Notes: a model not told the origin generated them from the letters alone. Positions 1-8,323 are shown, counted from the first letter of the stretch. The stretch is DNA of 9,142 nt from Alphaproteobacteria bacterium (GCA_030424705.1 JAUHWJ010000043.1:1-9142); one strand, 5' to 3'. Numbers and translations: made by a program.

Positions 1-393
1 TCTCCCGGCCTCCTTTCGGGCGCGCCGCGCGGACCAGATCAGCGATCCAACGACGCATATGATCGGCGAGGCGGCGAGGATTGCGAGGCTCGCGTCGTAG
101 ATCGTCGACGCCGCGGCCGAGCCCCGCTTGAAATAGTTCGCGCCATAGCCGGCGAGGAGCGGGCCCACAGCGGTCAGGAGCACGGCCGCGCGTTCGAAGG
201 TCCAGCCTTCGACCTCCGGCGCGCGGCGGATCGTCGAGACGAGGCAGAAGAGATGCAGCGCCGCCGCCGCGGCGATCAGCGCCCAGAGCGGCGAGGGGGA
301 GCGGTCCGCCTCCGTCGCTGTCGCGAGGATCGCGGCGACGAGCCCGGCATAGGCGAGCGCCGGGGCGAGGCGGGGCAAGGTCCCGCCGCTCAT
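1..393 (-). CDS. Small integral membrane protein, 3' end outside window
   Basis: Translating the minus strand from the ATG at 393 gives 131 codons without a stop up to the window edge, so the C-terminus is missing. The protein is hydrophobic with about four predicted membrane segments, at roughly residues 12-25 (LAYAGLVAAILATA), 36-52 (rich in Ala/Leu, ending LHLFCLV), 69-85 (AAVLLTAVGPLLAGYG) and 101-119 (ending CVVGSLIWS). A basic stretch SARRARKEAGR follows the last one, suggesting a cytoplasmic positively charged loop or tail. The start codon overlaps the stop of the upstream thioesterase-like gene as ATGA, which indicates translational coupling and membership of the sucCDAB operon. I do not recognise the family and assign no function. 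The reading frame is supported by the uninterrupted hydrophobic pattern and the overlap. Confidence 0.7.
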   Translation of the reverse strand, partial: MSGGTLPRLAPALAYAGLVAAILATATEADRSPSPLWALIAAAAALHLFCLVSTIRRAPEVEGWTFERAAVLLTAVGPLLAGYGANYFKRGSAAASTIYDASLAILAASPIICVVGSLIWSARRARKEAGR

Positions 394-833
394 GCCCGCC
401 GCCCCCCGTCGATCCGCCGTCCGGTCGCGAGGAGGGCGCCGCAGGGCCGCCACTCCGCCCCGTCGAGCACGAAGATGTCCGCCGCGCCCACGCAGGTCGT
501 CCGCCCGACCTGAAGCGCGCGGCCGGTTGCGCGAAGGCGGGAGCCGCGCGTCTGGCCGAGAAGCTTCACCGTGAAGTCGAGCGTCGCCATCGCGTCGCCC
601 TCCGGCAGCCGCACGAGGATCGCCGTGATCGCCGCCATATCGCCCAGCACGCCGAGCGAACTCGCCGCGAAGGCGCCCTTCGGCGCCTCGAAGGCGGGGG
701 AGAGCGGCGCCTCCAGCGTCACGCCCTCCGCCGACGCCGCCATCACCTCGACGCCGAGCGCCGCGGAGAAGGGCATGAGCCCCAGCGACCGCGCGACACG
801 CGCGGCCTCTTCCGATGCGTCGCCGTCCGCCAT
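390..833 (-). CDS. Hot-dog fold thioesterase-like protein (PaaI/YiiD-C type)
   Basis: A 147-residue protein of the length typical for single-domain hot-dog thioesterases, which hydrolyse acyl-CoA thioesters in the cytoplasm. The pattern fits the fold: an N-terminal helix with a PFSAALGVEV strand (residues 21-30), VTLEAPLSPAFEAPKGAF (38-55), a central helix SSLGVLGDMAAITAI (58-72) carrying a candidate catalytic Asp65, then strands around MATLDFTVKLLG (82-93) and RTTCVGAADIFV (111-122). The HGG motif of classical PaaI enzymes is not present before Asp65, so either the protein belongs to a divergent branch or its activity is altered. It starts 7 bases after the sucB stop, with GAGG overlapping that stop as ribosome site, and its own TGA overlaps the next ATG. 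Co-expression with 2-oxoglutarate dehydrogenase is therefore expected; a role in CoA-thioester turnover is inference. The family call rests on pattern only. Confidence 0.6.
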   Translation of the reverse strand: MADGDASEEAARVARSLGLMPFSAALGVEVMAASAEGVTLEAPLSPAFEAPKGAFAASSLGVLGDMAAITAILVRLPEGDAMATLDFTVKLLGQTRGSRLRATGRALQVGRTTCVGAADIFVLDGAEWRPCGALLATGRRIDGGRRA

Positions 834-840
834 CCCCGCC

Positions 841-2019
841 TCAAAGATCCATCAGGAGCCGCCGCGGATCCTCCAGCGCCTCCTTCACGCGGACGAGGAA
901 GGTCACCGCCTCCTTCCCGTCCACGATCCGGTGATCGTAGGAGAGGGCGAGATACATCATCGGGCGCGCGACGATCTGGCCGCCGACGACCATCGGCCGC
1001 TCCATGATCTTGTGCATGCCGAGGATGCCGGATTGCGGGGGGTTGAGGATCGGGGAGGACATCAGCGAGCCGTAGATGCCGCCGTTCGAGATCGTGAAGG
1101 TCCCGCCCTGCATGTCCCCCATGGTCAGCTTGCCGTCACGGGCCTTCACGCCGAGGTCGTTGATCGTCTTCTCGATCGCGGCGAAGCCCATCTCGTGCGC
1201 GTTCCGCACGACGGGGACGACGAGCCCCGTCGGCGTGCCGACGGCGACGCCCATATGGACGAAGTTCTTGTAGACCACATCCGCCCCGTCGATCTCCGCA
1301 TTCACCGCGGGGACCTCCAGCAGGGCGTGGACGCAGGCCTTGGTGAAGAAGGACATGAAGCCGAGCTTCACGCCGTGCTTCTTCAGGAACTCGTCCTTGT
1401 ATTCGTCGCGGATCGCCATGATCGCGCCCATGTCCACCTCGTTATAGGTGGTGAGCATGGCGGCGGTGTTCTGCGCGTCCTTGAGGCGGCGGGCGATGGT
1501 CTGGCGGAGGCGCGTCATCCGCACCCGCTCCTCCCGCGCCGCGTCCTCCGCCGGAACCGGGGCGCGCGGGGCGCTCGTCGGGGCCGGGGCCGGGGCGGAG
1601 GTGGCGTGCACCGGAGCGGAGGCGGGGACGGCCGGGGCCGGGCCGCGCGCGGCCTCGGCCAGAACCTCCGTCTTCGATTTCGCTTCGCCGGCAGGAGCGG
1701 GCGCGGCGGCCGGCGCGGGCGCCGCCTTCGGCTCTTCCTTCGGCTTCGCCTCGGCCTTCGGCGCCGGGGCGGCGCCCTCGGCGCCTTCGATCAGGAGCGC
1801 GAGGAGCGCGTCGCGCCCGACCGTCTCGCCTTCCTTGGCCACGATCTCGTCGAGCCGGCCCGCCGCGGGCGCCGGCACCTCGATGGCGACCTTGTCGGTC
1901 TCCAGCTCCACCAGCGGCTCGTCGGCGGCGACGGAATCCCCCGCCTTCTTCAGCCACTTGCCGACCGTCGCCTCCGTCACGCTCTCGCCGAGCGTCGGCA
2001 CGCGGATTTCGATGCTCAT
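841..2019 (-). CDS. sucB: Dihydrolipoyllysine succinyltransferase, E2 of 2-oxoglutarate dehydrogenase
   Basis: This is the E2o core of the 2-oxoglutarate dehydrogenase complex, moving the succinyl group from lipoyl-lysine to CoA. The 392-residue protein has an N-terminal lipoyl domain (about 1-78) with the lipoylation site Lys43 in [14 protein letters not shown]. An Ala/Pro/Lys-rich linker (about 80-160) follows, then the catalytic acetyltransferase-type core (about 163-392) beginning near [20 protein letters not shown]. The active-site signature SYDHRIVDG is at 360-368, with His363 and Asp367. It ends [12 protein letters not shown] as in close family members. The oddity is the absence of a recognisable peripheral subunit-binding domain: no GTG-x-x-GR motif with its flanking helices occurs in the linker, where bacterial E2o proteins normally carry it to hold E3. 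Only a short helix-like VLAEAARG (119-126) could be a vestige. The gene starts 14 bases after sucA, with GAGAGGA as ribosome site, and is co-transcribed with it. Function as E2o is secure from context and core. Confidence 0.95.
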   Translation of the reverse strand: MSIEIRVPTLGESVTEATVGKWLKKAGDSVAADEPLVELETDKVAIEVPAPAAGRLDEIVAKEGETVGRDALLALLIEGAEGAAPAPKAEAKPKEEPKAAPAPAAAPAPAGEAKSKTEVLAEAARGPAPAVPASAPVHATSAPAPAPTSAPRAPVPAEDAAREERVRMTRLRQTIARRLKDAQNTAAMLTTYNEVDMGAIMAIRDEYKDEFLKKHGVKLGFMSFFTKACVHALLEVPAVNAEIDGADVVYKNFVHMGVAVGTPTGLVVPVVRNAHEMGFAAIEKTINDLGVKARDGKLTMGDMQGGTFTISNGGIYGSLMSSPILNPPQSGILGMHKIMERPMVVGGQIVARPMMYLALSYDHRIVDGKEAVTFLVRVKEALEDPRRLLMDL

Positions 2020-2033
2020 GCCGTGATCCTCTC

Positions 2034-4973
2034 TCAGCCCGTCAGCGCGTCGGAGACGAGCTTTTCCTGTTCATGCTTGTGCTGCGCCGCGAGGCCGGTC
2101 GCCGGCGAGGCGGAGGCGTTGCGGCCGGCGTAGCGGGCGCGGCCCTGCTTCGCGCCGATCCGCTCCAGCACCCATTCGATGTTCGGCTCGACGAAGGTCC
2201 AGGGGCCCTGGTTCTTCGGCTCCTCCTGGCACCAGACGATCTCCGCCTTCTTGAAGCGGGTCAGCTCCTTGGTGAGGGAGAGCGCGGGGAAGGGATAGAG
2301 CTGTTCGAGCCGCAGGAGATAGACGTCGTCCAATCCCGCCGCGTCCCGCGCCTCGAGAAGGTCGTAATAGACCTTGCCGGAGCAGATGACGACGCGCTTG
2401 ATCTTGTCGTCCTTCTTCAGGGTGACGGTGGAGCCGCCGCCCATCTCCGCGTCGTCCCAGAGGACGCGGTGGAAGCTCGAATCCGGCCCCATCTCCTCCA
2501 GCTTCGAGACGCAGAGCTTGTGCCGCAGCAGGCTCTTCGGCGTGAAGAGCACCAGCGGCTTCCGGAAGTTGCGGTGCAGCTGGCGGCGCAGGATGTGGAA
2601 ATAGTTGGAGGGCGTGGTGCAGTTCGCCACGATCCAGTTGTCCTCCGCCGAAAGCTGGAGGAACCGCTCGATCCGCGCGGAGGAATGCTCCGGCCCCTGG
2701 CCCTCGTAGCCATGCGGCAGCAGCATCACGAGGCCGGACATGCGGAGCCATTTCCGCTCGCCCGGGCAGATGAACTGGTCGATCATGATCTGGGCGCCGT
2801 TGGCGAAATCGCCGAACTGCGCCTCCCAGAGCGTCAGGCCGTTCGGCTCCGCCAGCGTGTAGCCGTATTCGAAGCCGAGCACGGCGTATTCTGAGAGCAT
2901 CGAGTCGATCACGTCGAACTCGGCCTGCCCCTCGCGGATGTTCTTCAGCGGGTAGTAGCGCTCTTCCGTCTGCTGGTCGATGATGCCGGAATGGCGCTGG
3001 GAGAAGGTGCCGCGCGTGCAGTCCTGCCCGGAAAGGCGGACGGGGAAGCCTTCGAGCTGGAGCGTGCCGAAGGCGAGCGCCTCCGCCGTCGCCCAGTCGA
3101 TCCCCTTGCCCGTCTCGAACATCTTCGCCTTGTCAGCGAAGATGCGCTCCACCGTCTTGTGCGCGTTGAAGCCTTCGGGGATGCGGGAGAGGGCGGCGCC
3201 GACCTCGCGCAGACGGTCGAGCGCCACGCCGGTGACGCCGCGCTGATATTCCTCCGCCCCGGCGCCGAGATGCTTCCAGCGGCCGTCCAGCCAGTCCGCC
3301 TTGTTGGGGCGATAGACCTTGCCGGCCTCGAACTCCTCGTTCAGCAACGCCTGGAACTCGGCCTTCATCTGGTCGACCTCGCCCTCGGCGATCAGGTCGT
3401 CCCTCACCAGCGTCTCGGCATAGAGCTGCAGCGTCGTCTTGTGCTTCTTGATCTCCCGGTACATGCCGGGCTGCGTGAACATCGGCTCGTCGCCCTCGTT
3501 ATGGCCGAAGCGGCGATAACAGAAGATGTCGAGCACGACGTCCTTGTGGAACTTCTGCCGGAATTCGGTGGCGATGCGCGCGGCGTGCACCACAGCCTCC
3601 GGGTCGTCGCCGTTCACGTGGAAGATCGGCGCCTCCACCATCAGCGAAATGTCCGTCGGGTAGGGGGAAGAGCGGGAATTGTGCGGCGCGGTGGTGAAGC
3701 CGATCTGGTTGTTGACGATCAGGTGGATCGTCCCGCCCGTGCGGTGCCCGCGGAGGCCCGAGAGGCCGAAGCATTCCGCGACGACGCCCTGGCCCGCGAA
3801 GGCCGCGTCGCCGTGGAGGAGGACGGGGAGGACCTCCGTGCGCTCCCGGTCGCCGCTCTGCTCCTGCTTGGCGCGGGCCTTGCCGAGCACCACGGGGTTG
3901 ACCGCCTCGAGATGCGAGGGGTTGGCGGTGAGTGAGAGGTGGACGGAATTACCGTCGAACTCCCGGTCGGAGGAGGCGCCGAGATGGTATTTCACGTCGC
4001 CGGAGCCCGCCACGTCGTCCGGCTTGAAGCTGCCGCCTTGGAACTCGTTGAAGATTGCGCGATAGGGCTTGCCCATCACGTTCGCGAGCACGGAAAGCCG
4101 CCCGCGATGCGGCATCCCGATGATGATCTCCTTCACCCCGAGCGCGCCGCCGCGCTTGATGATCTGCTCCATCGCGGGGATCAGCGCCTCGCCGCCGTCG
4201 AGGCCGAAGCGCTTGGTGCCGAGATACTTGACGCCGAGGAACTTCTCGAAGCCCTCCGCCTCCACCAGCTTCTGCAGGATCGCCTTCCGGCCCCGCTTGG
4301 TGAAGGCGATCTCCTTGCCGTAGCCCTCGATCCGTTCCTTCAGCCAGCCGGCCTGCTCGCCGTCGGAGATGTGCATGTACTGGAGCGCGAAGGTGCCGCA
4401 ATAGGTGCGCTTCACGATCGCCGTGATCTCGCGCATCGAGGCGAATTCGAGCCCGAGGACGTTGTCGATGAAGATCGGGCGGTCCATGTCGCCGGCCGTG
4501 AAGCCGTAGCTCGCCGGGTCGAGCTCCGGATGGCTCGCCGGCGGGGTGAGCTTCAGCGGGTCGAGATCGGCGGCGAGATGGCCGCGGATGCGGTAGGCGC
4601 GGATCAGCATCAGCGCCCGGAGGCTGTCCAGCACCGCGGTGCGCACCTGCGACTCGGTGAGCGCCGCGCCCTTCGCCTGCGCCTTTGCGGCGACCTTGTC
4701 GGCCAGCTCCTTCGGGCTCCGCTCGGTGGGCCATTGCCCGTCCATCGCGGCGACGAGATCGCCGCCGCGGGTCGGCGGCCAGTCCTTCCGCGCCCAGGAG
4801 GGGCCTGCGGGCGCGGCGTCCTCCCCGAGGGAACGGAAGAAGGCGCCCCAGGCCTCGTCCACCGCGCCGGGGTCGGCCTGGTAGCGGGCGTAGAGCTGTT
4901 CGACATAAAGGGCGTTATGCCCCTGCAGGAAGGACGAGTTCTGGAAGAGCTCGTTCGGGGATTGCTCGGTCAT
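2034..4973 (-). CDS. sucA: 2-oxoglutarate dehydrogenase E1 component
   Basis: E1o is the thiamine-diphosphate-dependent decarboxylase that converts 2-oxoglutarate and reductively succinylates the E2o lipoyl group. The 979-residue length is normal for the family. Features in order: N-terminal E2/E3-interacting segment with [20 protein letters not shown] (12-31) and [10 protein letters not shown] (41-50); GMPHRGRL (286-293); [14 protein letters not shown] (348-361); thiamine-diphosphate and Mg site [14 protein letters not shown] (387-400, Asp389) with NNQIGFTT (421-428, Asn422, Ile424), whose Asp-Asn spacing matches the E. coli enzyme; [11 protein letters not shown] (487-497); the pyrimidine-binding-type domain with [13 protein letters not shown] (649-661), [13 protein letters not shown] (716-728) and [15 protein letters not shown] (753-767); and a C-terminal [14 protein letters not shown] (947-960). 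No frame disruption or missing catalytic residue was seen. It starts 24 bases after sucD with a GAGAGAG-type ribosome site and is followed by sucB. The intact N-terminus is relevant because E1o may help recruit E3 if E2o cannot. Confidence 0.98.
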   Translation of the reverse strand: MTEQSPNELFQNSSFLQGHNALYVEQLYARYQADPGAVDEAWGAFFRSLGEDAAPAGPSWARKDWPPTRGGDLVAAMDGQWPTERSPKELADKVAAKAQAKGAALTESQVRTAVLDSLRALMLIRAYRIRGHLAADLDPLKLTPPASHPELDPASYGFTAGDMDRPIFIDNVLGLEFASMREITAIVKRTYCGTFALQYMHISDGEQAGWLKERIEGYGKEIAFTKRGRKAILQKLVEAEGFEKFLGVKYLGTKRFGLDGGEALIPAMEQIIKRGGALGVKEIIIGMPHRGRLSVLANVMGKPYRAIFNEFQGGSFKPDDVAGSGDVKYHLGASSDREFDGNSVHLSLTANPSHLEAVNPVVLGKARAKQEQSGDRERTEVLPVLLHGDAAFAGQGVVAECFGLSGLRGHRTGGTIHLIVNNQIGFTTAPHNSRSSPYPTDISLMVEAPIFHVNGDDPEAVVHAARIATEFRQKFHKDVVLDIFCYRRFGHNEGDEPMFTQPGMYREIKKHKTTLQLYAETLVRDDLIAEGEVDQMKAEFQALLNEEFEAGKVYRPNKADWLDGRWKHLGAGAEEYQRGVTGVALDRLREVGAALSRIPEGFNAHKTVERIFADKAKMFETGKGIDWATAEALAFGTLQLEGFPVRLSGQDCTRGTFSQRHSGIIDQQTEERYYPLKNIREGQAEFDVIDSMLSEYAVLGFEYGYTLAEPNGLTLWEAQFGDFANGAQIMIDQFICPGERKWLRMSGLVMLLPHGYEGQGPEHSSARIERFLQLSAEDNWIVANCTTPSNYFHILRRQLHRNFRKPLVLFTPKSLLRHKLCVSKLEEMGPDSSFHRVLWDDAEMGGGSTVTLKKDDKIKRVVICSGKVYYDLLEARDAAGLDDVYLLRLEQLYPFPALSLTKELTRFKKAEIVWCQEEPKNQGPWTFVEPNIEWVLERIGAKQGRARYAGRNASASPATGLAAQHKHEQEKLVSDALTG

Positions 4974-4997
4974 GTCGCTCTCTCGCCCTCTCTCGGG

Positions 4998-5873
4998 TCA
5001 GCGCCCCATCGCCTTCAGGATCGCGGCGCCCAGCCCGGCGGGGCTGTCGGCCACGGTGAATCCGGCGGATTTCATCGCCTCTATCTTGTCCTCCGCGCCG
5101 CCCTTGCCGCCGGAGATGATCGCCCCGGCATGGCCCATGCGCCGGCCCGGAGGGGCCGTGCGACCGGCGATGAAGCCGGCCATCGGTTTCTTGACACGGT
5201 TCTGCTTAACGAAGTCCGCAGCGTCCTCCTCGGCGGAGCCGCCAATCTCGCCGATCATGATGATCGCCTCGGTCTCGTCGTCCGCAAGCAGAAGCTCCAG
5301 CGCGTCGACGAATTCGAAGCCCTTGATCGGGTCGCCGCCGATGCCGATGCAGGTGGACTGGCCGAGGCCCGCCGCCGTCGTCTGCCCCACCGCCTCATAG
5401 GTCAGCGTGCCGGAGCGGGAGACGATGCCGATCCGCCCGCGGCGGTGGATATGGCCGGGCATGATGCCGATCTTGCATTCGTCCGGCGTGATGACGCCGG
5501 GGCAGTTCGGGCCGATGAGAGTCGAATTCGAGCCCTGGAGCGCGCGCTTCACCTTCATCATGTCCATCACCGGGATGCCCTCGGTGATGCAGACGATGAG
5601 CTCGATTTCCGCGTCGATGGCTTCGAGGATCGCATCGGCGGCGAAAGGCGGGGGGACGTAGATGGCCGAGGCGTTGGCGCCCGTCGCCTCCCGCGCATCC
5701 GCCACCGTGTCATAGACGGGGAGGCCGATATGCGACGTCCCGCCCTTTCCGGGCGTCACGCCGCCGACCATCCTCGTGCCGTAGGCGATCGCCTGTTCGG
5801 AATGGAAGGTGCCCTGCGAGCCGGTGAGGCCCTGGCAGATCACCTTGGTGTTCTTGTTTACGAGAACGGCCAT
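4998..5873 (-). CDS. sucD: Succinyl-CoA synthetase alpha subunit
   Basis: SucD is the CoA-binding and phosphohistidine-bearing subunit of succinyl-CoA synthetase. With SucC it converts succinyl-CoA, ADP or GDP and phosphate into succinate, nucleoside triphosphate and CoA. The 291-residue protein has the Rossmann-type CoA domain at the N-terminus with GLTGSQG (15-21) and GVTPGKGG (38-45). The ligase-type half follows, with [10 protein letters not shown] (121-130), SRSGTLTYE (152-160), IGEIGG (207-212, Glu209) and [10 protein letters not shown] (243-252). His248 in the last motif is the expected phosphorylated residue. Length and start ([15 protein letters not shown]) are typical. It lies 42 bases downstream of sucC and 24 upstream of sucA on the same strand, so all are read as one operon. 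AGGGGG precedes the ATG as a ribosome site. Nothing unusual was seen. Confidence 0.98.
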   Translation of the reverse strand: MAVLVNKNTKVICQGLTGSQGTFHSEQAIAYGTRMVGGVTPGKGGTSHIGLPVYDTVADAREATGANASAIYVPPPFAADAILEAIDAEIELIVCITEGIPVMDMMKVKRALQGSNSTLIGPNCPGVITPDECKIGIMPGHIHRRGRIGIVSRSGTLTYEAVGQTTAAGLGQSTCIGIGGDPIKGFEFVDALELLLADDETEAIIMIGEIGGSAEEDAADFVKQNRVKKPMAGFIAGRTAPPGRRMGHAGAIISGGKGGAEDKIEAMKSAGFTVADSPAGLGAAILKAMGR

Positions 5874-5915
5874 GAGGGCCCCCTGTTCAAATCTCTTCCG
5901 GTCCGGCGCGGGCGA

Positions 5916-7109
5916 TCAGCCCTTCACCGCCTTCACGATCTTCTGCGCCGCATCCGCGAGGTCGTCCCCCGAGGTGATGTTGAGGCCGGATTCCGCGAGG
6001 ATCTTCTTGCCGAGCTCCACATTCGTCCCTTCGAGCCGGACGACGAGCGGCACCTGGAGGCCGACCTCCTTCACCGCGGCGATCACGCCCTCGGCGATCA
6101 CGTCGCAGCGCATGATTCCGCCGAAGATGTTGACGAGGATGCCCTTCACGTTCGGGTCCGACGTGATGATCTTGAAGGCTTCGGTCACCTTTTCCTTCGT
6201 CGCGCCGCCGCCGACGTCGAGGAAGTTGGCGGGCTCGGAGCCGTAGAGCTTGATGATGTCCATCGTCGCCATGGCGAGGCCGGCGCCATTCACCATGCAG
6301 CCGATCTCGCCGTCGAGCGCGATGTAGTTGAGGTCGAATTTGGAGGCCTGAAGCTCCTTCGGGTCCTCCTCCGTCTCGTCGCGGAGCGCCATGATCTCCG
6401 GATGGCGGTAGAGCGCGTTCGAGTCGAAGTTCATCTTGCAGTCGAGGCAGACGACATCGCCGGCCTTGTTCACGATCAGCGGGTTGATCTCGAGGAGGCT
6501 GCAATCCTTCTCGGTGAAGAGCTGGTAGAGCTTCGCGACGAGCGCGACGCACTGCTTCACCGCTTTGCCCTCGAGCCCGAGCGCGAAGGCGACGCGGCGG
6601 CCGTGGAAGGGCTGCACGCCGGAAGCGGGGTCGACGGAGAAGGTCAGGATCTTCTCCGGCGTGTCATGCGCCACCTTCTCGATGTCCATCCCGCCTTCGG
6701 TGGAGACGATGAAGGAGACGCGGGAGGTTTCCCGGTCCACCAGCAGGGCGAGGTAGAGTTCGGTCTCGATGTCCGAGCCGTCCTCGATATAGACGCGGTT
6801 GACCTGCTTGCCCGCCGGGCCGGTCTGATGCGTGACGAGGGTGCGGCCGAGCATCCGCTCCGCCTCCTCCGCCGCCTCCTCGACCGATTTCGCGATGCGG
6901 ACGCCGCCCTTCGGCCCGGCCGATTCCTCCTTGAAGGAGCCCTTGCCGCGACCGCCTGCATGGATCTGCGCCTTTACGACCCAGATCGGCCCGTCGAGCG
7001 CGCCGGCCTGTGTCTTCGCCTCCTCCGCCCGCGTCACCGCGCGGCCGTCGGATACGGGAAGCCCGTAGTCCTTGAGGAGGAGCTTCGCCTGATATTCGTG
7101 AATGTTCAT
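5916..7109 (-). CDS. sucC: Succinyl-CoA synthetase beta subunit
   Basis: SucC is the nucleotide-binding subunit of succinyl-CoA synthetase, partner of SucD. The 397-residue protein has an ATP-grasp domain beginning with the canonical [19 protein letters not shown], followed by [11 protein letters not shown] (46-56), [13 protein letters not shown] (97-109), STEGGMDIE (136-144), LEINPL (206-211) and DCKMNFD (223-229). The C-terminal CoA-ligase domain has [18 protein letters not shown] (267-284), [11 protein letters not shown] (298-308), [15 protein letters not shown] (327-341) and [15 protein letters not shown] (357-371). The N-terminal match fixes the start at 7109, although the ribosome site in front of it is weak (CGGACC region). 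It is the first gene of the minus-strand operon and faces the divergent sulfotransferase patch, so its promoter should lie in 7110-7260. ADP versus GDP preference cannot be read reliably by eye. Confidence 0.98.
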   Translation of the reverse strand: MNIHEYQAKLLLKDYGLPVSDGRAVTRAEEAKTQAGALDGPIWVVKAQIHAGGRGKGSFKEESAGPKGGVRIAKSVEEAAEEAERMLGRTLVTHQTGPAGKQVNRVYIEDGSDIETELYLALLVDRETSRVSFIVSTEGGMDIEKVAHDTPEKILTFSVDPASGVQPFHGRRVAFALGLEGKAVKQCVALVAKLYQLFTEKDCSLLEINPLIVNKAGDVVCLDCKMNFDSNALYRHPEIMALRDETEEDPKELQASKFDLNYIALDGEIGCMVNGAGLAMATMDIIKLYGSEPANFLDVGGGATKEKVTEAFKIITSDPNVKGILVNIFGGIMRCDVIAEGVIAAVKEVGLQVPLVVRLEGTNVELGKKILAESGLNITSGDDLADAAQKIVKAVKG

Positions 7110-7190
7110 GGGGTTCGGTCCGTCGCCAGATCATCGACCCCGCGGGGCCAGCGCCACTCGGCGGCGCCCCGCAGCGCGCCGTGTCCGCAT

Positions 7191-7219
7191 CGCATAAGCC
7201 GCTCGGCGCAGGATCGCAA
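7191..7219 (-). promoter_or_regulatory. Candidate promoter of the sucCDAB operon
   Basis: On the minus strand a TTGCGA box (7219-7214) and a TATGCG box (7196-7191) are separated by 17 bases, the standard sigma-70 spacing. Each agrees with the consensus at four of six positions. It would start transcription near 7184, leaving a leader of about 75 bases before the sucC ATG. No other equally good pair stood out in the gap. The assignment is by eye and unverified. Confidence 0.4.
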
Positions 7220-7221
7220 CG

Positions 7222-7238
7222 AAAATGACCGTGATTTT
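7222..7238. promoter_or_regulatory. AT-rich inverted repeat upstream of sucC, candidate operator
   Basis: AAAATGACCGTGATTTT forms an imperfect palindrome: seven of eight pairs match around a central C. It stands out as AT-rich in a very GC-rich region. It lies immediately upstream of the candidate sucC -35 box, a place where an activator could bind. The binding protein is unknown. Confidence 0.35.
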
Positions 7239-7267
7239 TTGGTAACCGCCCGAACGGGTGGTATACG
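7239..7267 (+). promoter_or_regulatory. Candidate plus-strand promoter for the sulfotransferase patch
   Basis: TTGGTA (7239-7244) and TATACG (7262-7267) are spaced by 17 bases on the plus strand. The spacer is filled by the inverted repeat at 7245-7262. A perfect TTGACA is also present at 7299-7304 but has only a poor -10 (AACACA, 7322-7327) at 17 bases, so it is a weaker alternative. Both are by-eye predictions. Confidence 0.35.
7245..7262. promoter_or_regulatory. GC-rich inverted repeat in divergent gap, candidate operator
   Basis: ACCGCCCGAACGGGTGGT is an imperfect palindrome with seven of eight pairs matching around a central AA. It sits between the -35 and -10 boxes of the candidate plus-strand promoter, where a repressor would block that promoter, and about 25 bases upstream of the candidate sucC -35. 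It could also simply be a small hairpin in the transcript. Confidence 0.35.
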
Positions 7268-7343
7268 GCGCGCCGGAGCGGGCGCCGGGTGCGCGTCGTT
7301 GACAGCCCGGCATGCGTCTGAAACACAACCGAAGCTGGTTGAC

Positions 7344-7350
7344 GAAGGAA
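7344..7350 (+). promoter_or_regulatory. Strong ribosome binding site fixing the start at 7357
   Basis: GAAGGAA lies six bases before the ATG at 7357. The upstream in-frame ATG at 7312 has no such site, so the shorter reading of the fragment is preferred. Confidence 0.6.
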
Positions 7351-7356
7351 ACGCTC

Positions 7357-7539
7357 ATGCCGCTGGCGACGATCAACGGGCAGGTTTTCTTCTCCGTCCA
7401 TGTCCCGAAATGCGGCGGAACCAGCGTGGAGGAGTTGCTCACCCGGCACGGCAGGCTCGCGCTCGACTTCGCGCTCCGGAGCGCGCCATCCTTGCCGCCA
7501 TACGCCGCGTTAACACGCCGCCACTATGCGCCTGAGTGA
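7357..7539 (+). pseudogene. Truncated sulfotransferase, N-terminal fragment
   Basis: A 60-residue reading frame contains FFSVHVPKCGGTSVEELL (11-28), the PAPS 5'-phosphosulfate-binding loop typical of cytosolic-type prokaryotic sulfotransferases (pattern hxHhPKxxGTS). It continues with HGRLALDF and ends RRHYAPE, a stretch that may correspond to the conserved QHF/QHY region seen after this loop in relatives. It then stops before the 3'-phosphate motif (RxPxxRxxSxY) and all of the substrate-binding part, where whole proteins run to 200-270 residues. It is therefore most likely a broken gene. The neighbouring intact sulfotransferase is in another frame and carries its own PAPS loop, so the two are not one frameshifted gene. 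An in-frame ATG at 7312 would add 15 residues but lacks a ribosome site. A sulfotransferase C-terminal-like fragment lies about 0.9 kb downstream and may be the lost end of this gene. Confidence 0.65.
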
Positions 7540-7567
7540 GAACCACGCAGGAACCGAACGAAACGCG

Positions 7568-8323
7568 ATGCCAAACCCTCTCGTTCAAAGAGTCGTGCGG
7601 CTGGTCCGGAGGGCCTCGGTCCGGTTTCTGTCTCCGGCCGTCGCGCGGCTCCGCGGCGTGAATGAGGGCGTGGTCCGCCGTGAGATCCTGTATGCGATGC
7701 TCGAGATCGAGGGGCCCGACCCAGAAGTCTGGGCGGGCCCGATCTTCATCCATGTCCCGAAGGCGGCCGGGTCCAGCATCCTGGATACCGGGGTCAAGTC
7801 GACGCCGGGGCACAAGCCCCTGTCCTTTTACCTGCGCCACCGTCCGAAGGGTTTAAAGATGCCCGTGACCTTCGCCGTGGTGCGCCATCCGGTCGACCGC
7901 TACATCTCGGCCTTCTATTTCCTGCGCGGAGGCGGCATCAACCCGCAAGACGCCCATTGGGCCGCCCGCCACATCCCGCCGGAGATGGACCACAACGCCT
8001 TTGCCGAACGGCTGGCGGAGCGGCCGGACTACCTGCGCCAGTTGCACCTGCAGCCCCAGGCGCCAATGCTGACCGACGGGGCAGGCGCCATCGCCGTCGA
8101 CCACGTCCTGCGTATCGAGACGCTGCGCGGGGATTGGCCCGCCTTCGCGGAAGCCCATGGTCTGACGCCCGACCTGCCGAAGAAGAACACGGGCTCCGCC
8201 CATCCGGGGGGCCGCCCCCCGCCAACGACGGAGCGCTGCCTGGAGATCCTTTGCCGGGTCTACGCCGACGATTTCGCCAAGCTCGGTTATACCGGAGAGA
8301 GCGGGGTGAAGACGCCTCGATAG
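7568..8323 (+). CDS. Sulfotransferase family protein, PAPS-dependent
   Basis: A 251-residue protein of the sulfotransferase family that transfers sulfate from PAPS to a hydroxyl or amine acceptor, often a carbohydrate or surface glycan. The 5'-phosphosulfate loop FIHVPKAAGSSI is at 60-71, and the 3'-phosphate motif VVRHPVDRYISAFYFL is at 104-119, with Arg106 and Ser114. A conserved LPKKNTG (203-209) and the C-terminal helix ending RVYADDFAKLGY (230-241) follow. The N-terminus is basic (residues 1-30) with no clear signal peptide or membrane span. The start at 7568 is chosen because it leaves 28 bases after the truncated gene. The in-frame ATG at 7526 would overlap that gene and has no ribosome site, though the site for 7568 (AGGAA, 14 bases upstream) is also poor. 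It is transcribed against mdh and sucC. The acceptor cannot be predicted; nearby genes give no glycan clue. Confidence 0.85.
   Translation: MPNPLVQRVVRLVRRASVRFLSPAVARLRGVNEGVVRREILYAMLEIEGPDPEVWAGPIFIHVPKAAGSSILDTGVKSTPGHKPLSFYLRHRPKGLKMPVTFAVVRHPVDRYISAFYFLRGGGINPQDAHWAARHIPPEMDHNAFAERLAERPDYLRQLHLQPQAPMLTDGAGAIAVDHVLRIETLRGDWPAFAEAHGLTPDLPKKNTGSAHPGGRPPPTTERCLEILCRVYADDFAKLGYTGESGVKTPR

Noticed and set aside
1540..1760. GC-rich repeats in the sucB linker as a possible repeat element
   Set aside because: They are explained by repeated Ala and Pro codons in a flexible linker and have no regular unit length.
1480..1790. A frameshift hiding the E3-binding domain of SucB
   Set aside because: The lipoyl domain, linker and core are in one uninterrupted frame. 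Hand translation of the other two frames over 1621-1680 gives only Arg/Gly/Pro-rich sequence.
571..2133. A 520-codon plus-strand open frame opposite the thioesterase-like gene and sucB
   Set aside because: Same cause: it mirrors the sucB reading frame, is low-complexity, and has no recognisable motif.
7299..7327. Perfect TTGACA as the main sulfotransferase promoter
   Set aside because: The matching -10 position reads AACACA, a poor fit. It is kept only as an alternative to the pair at 7239-7267.
3939..7535. A 1198-codon open frame on the plus strand opposite sucA, sucD and sucC
   Set aside because: It is antisense to three certain genes and rich in Arg, His, Asp, Leu and Ala with no domain pattern. 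Long antisense frames are expected from strong GC bias at third codon positions.
7357..8323. The short and long sulfotransferase frames as one gene broken by a frameshift
   Set aside because: Each carries its own PAPS-binding loop in the order expected of two N-termini, so joining them would give a protein with two 5' loops before one 3' motif.
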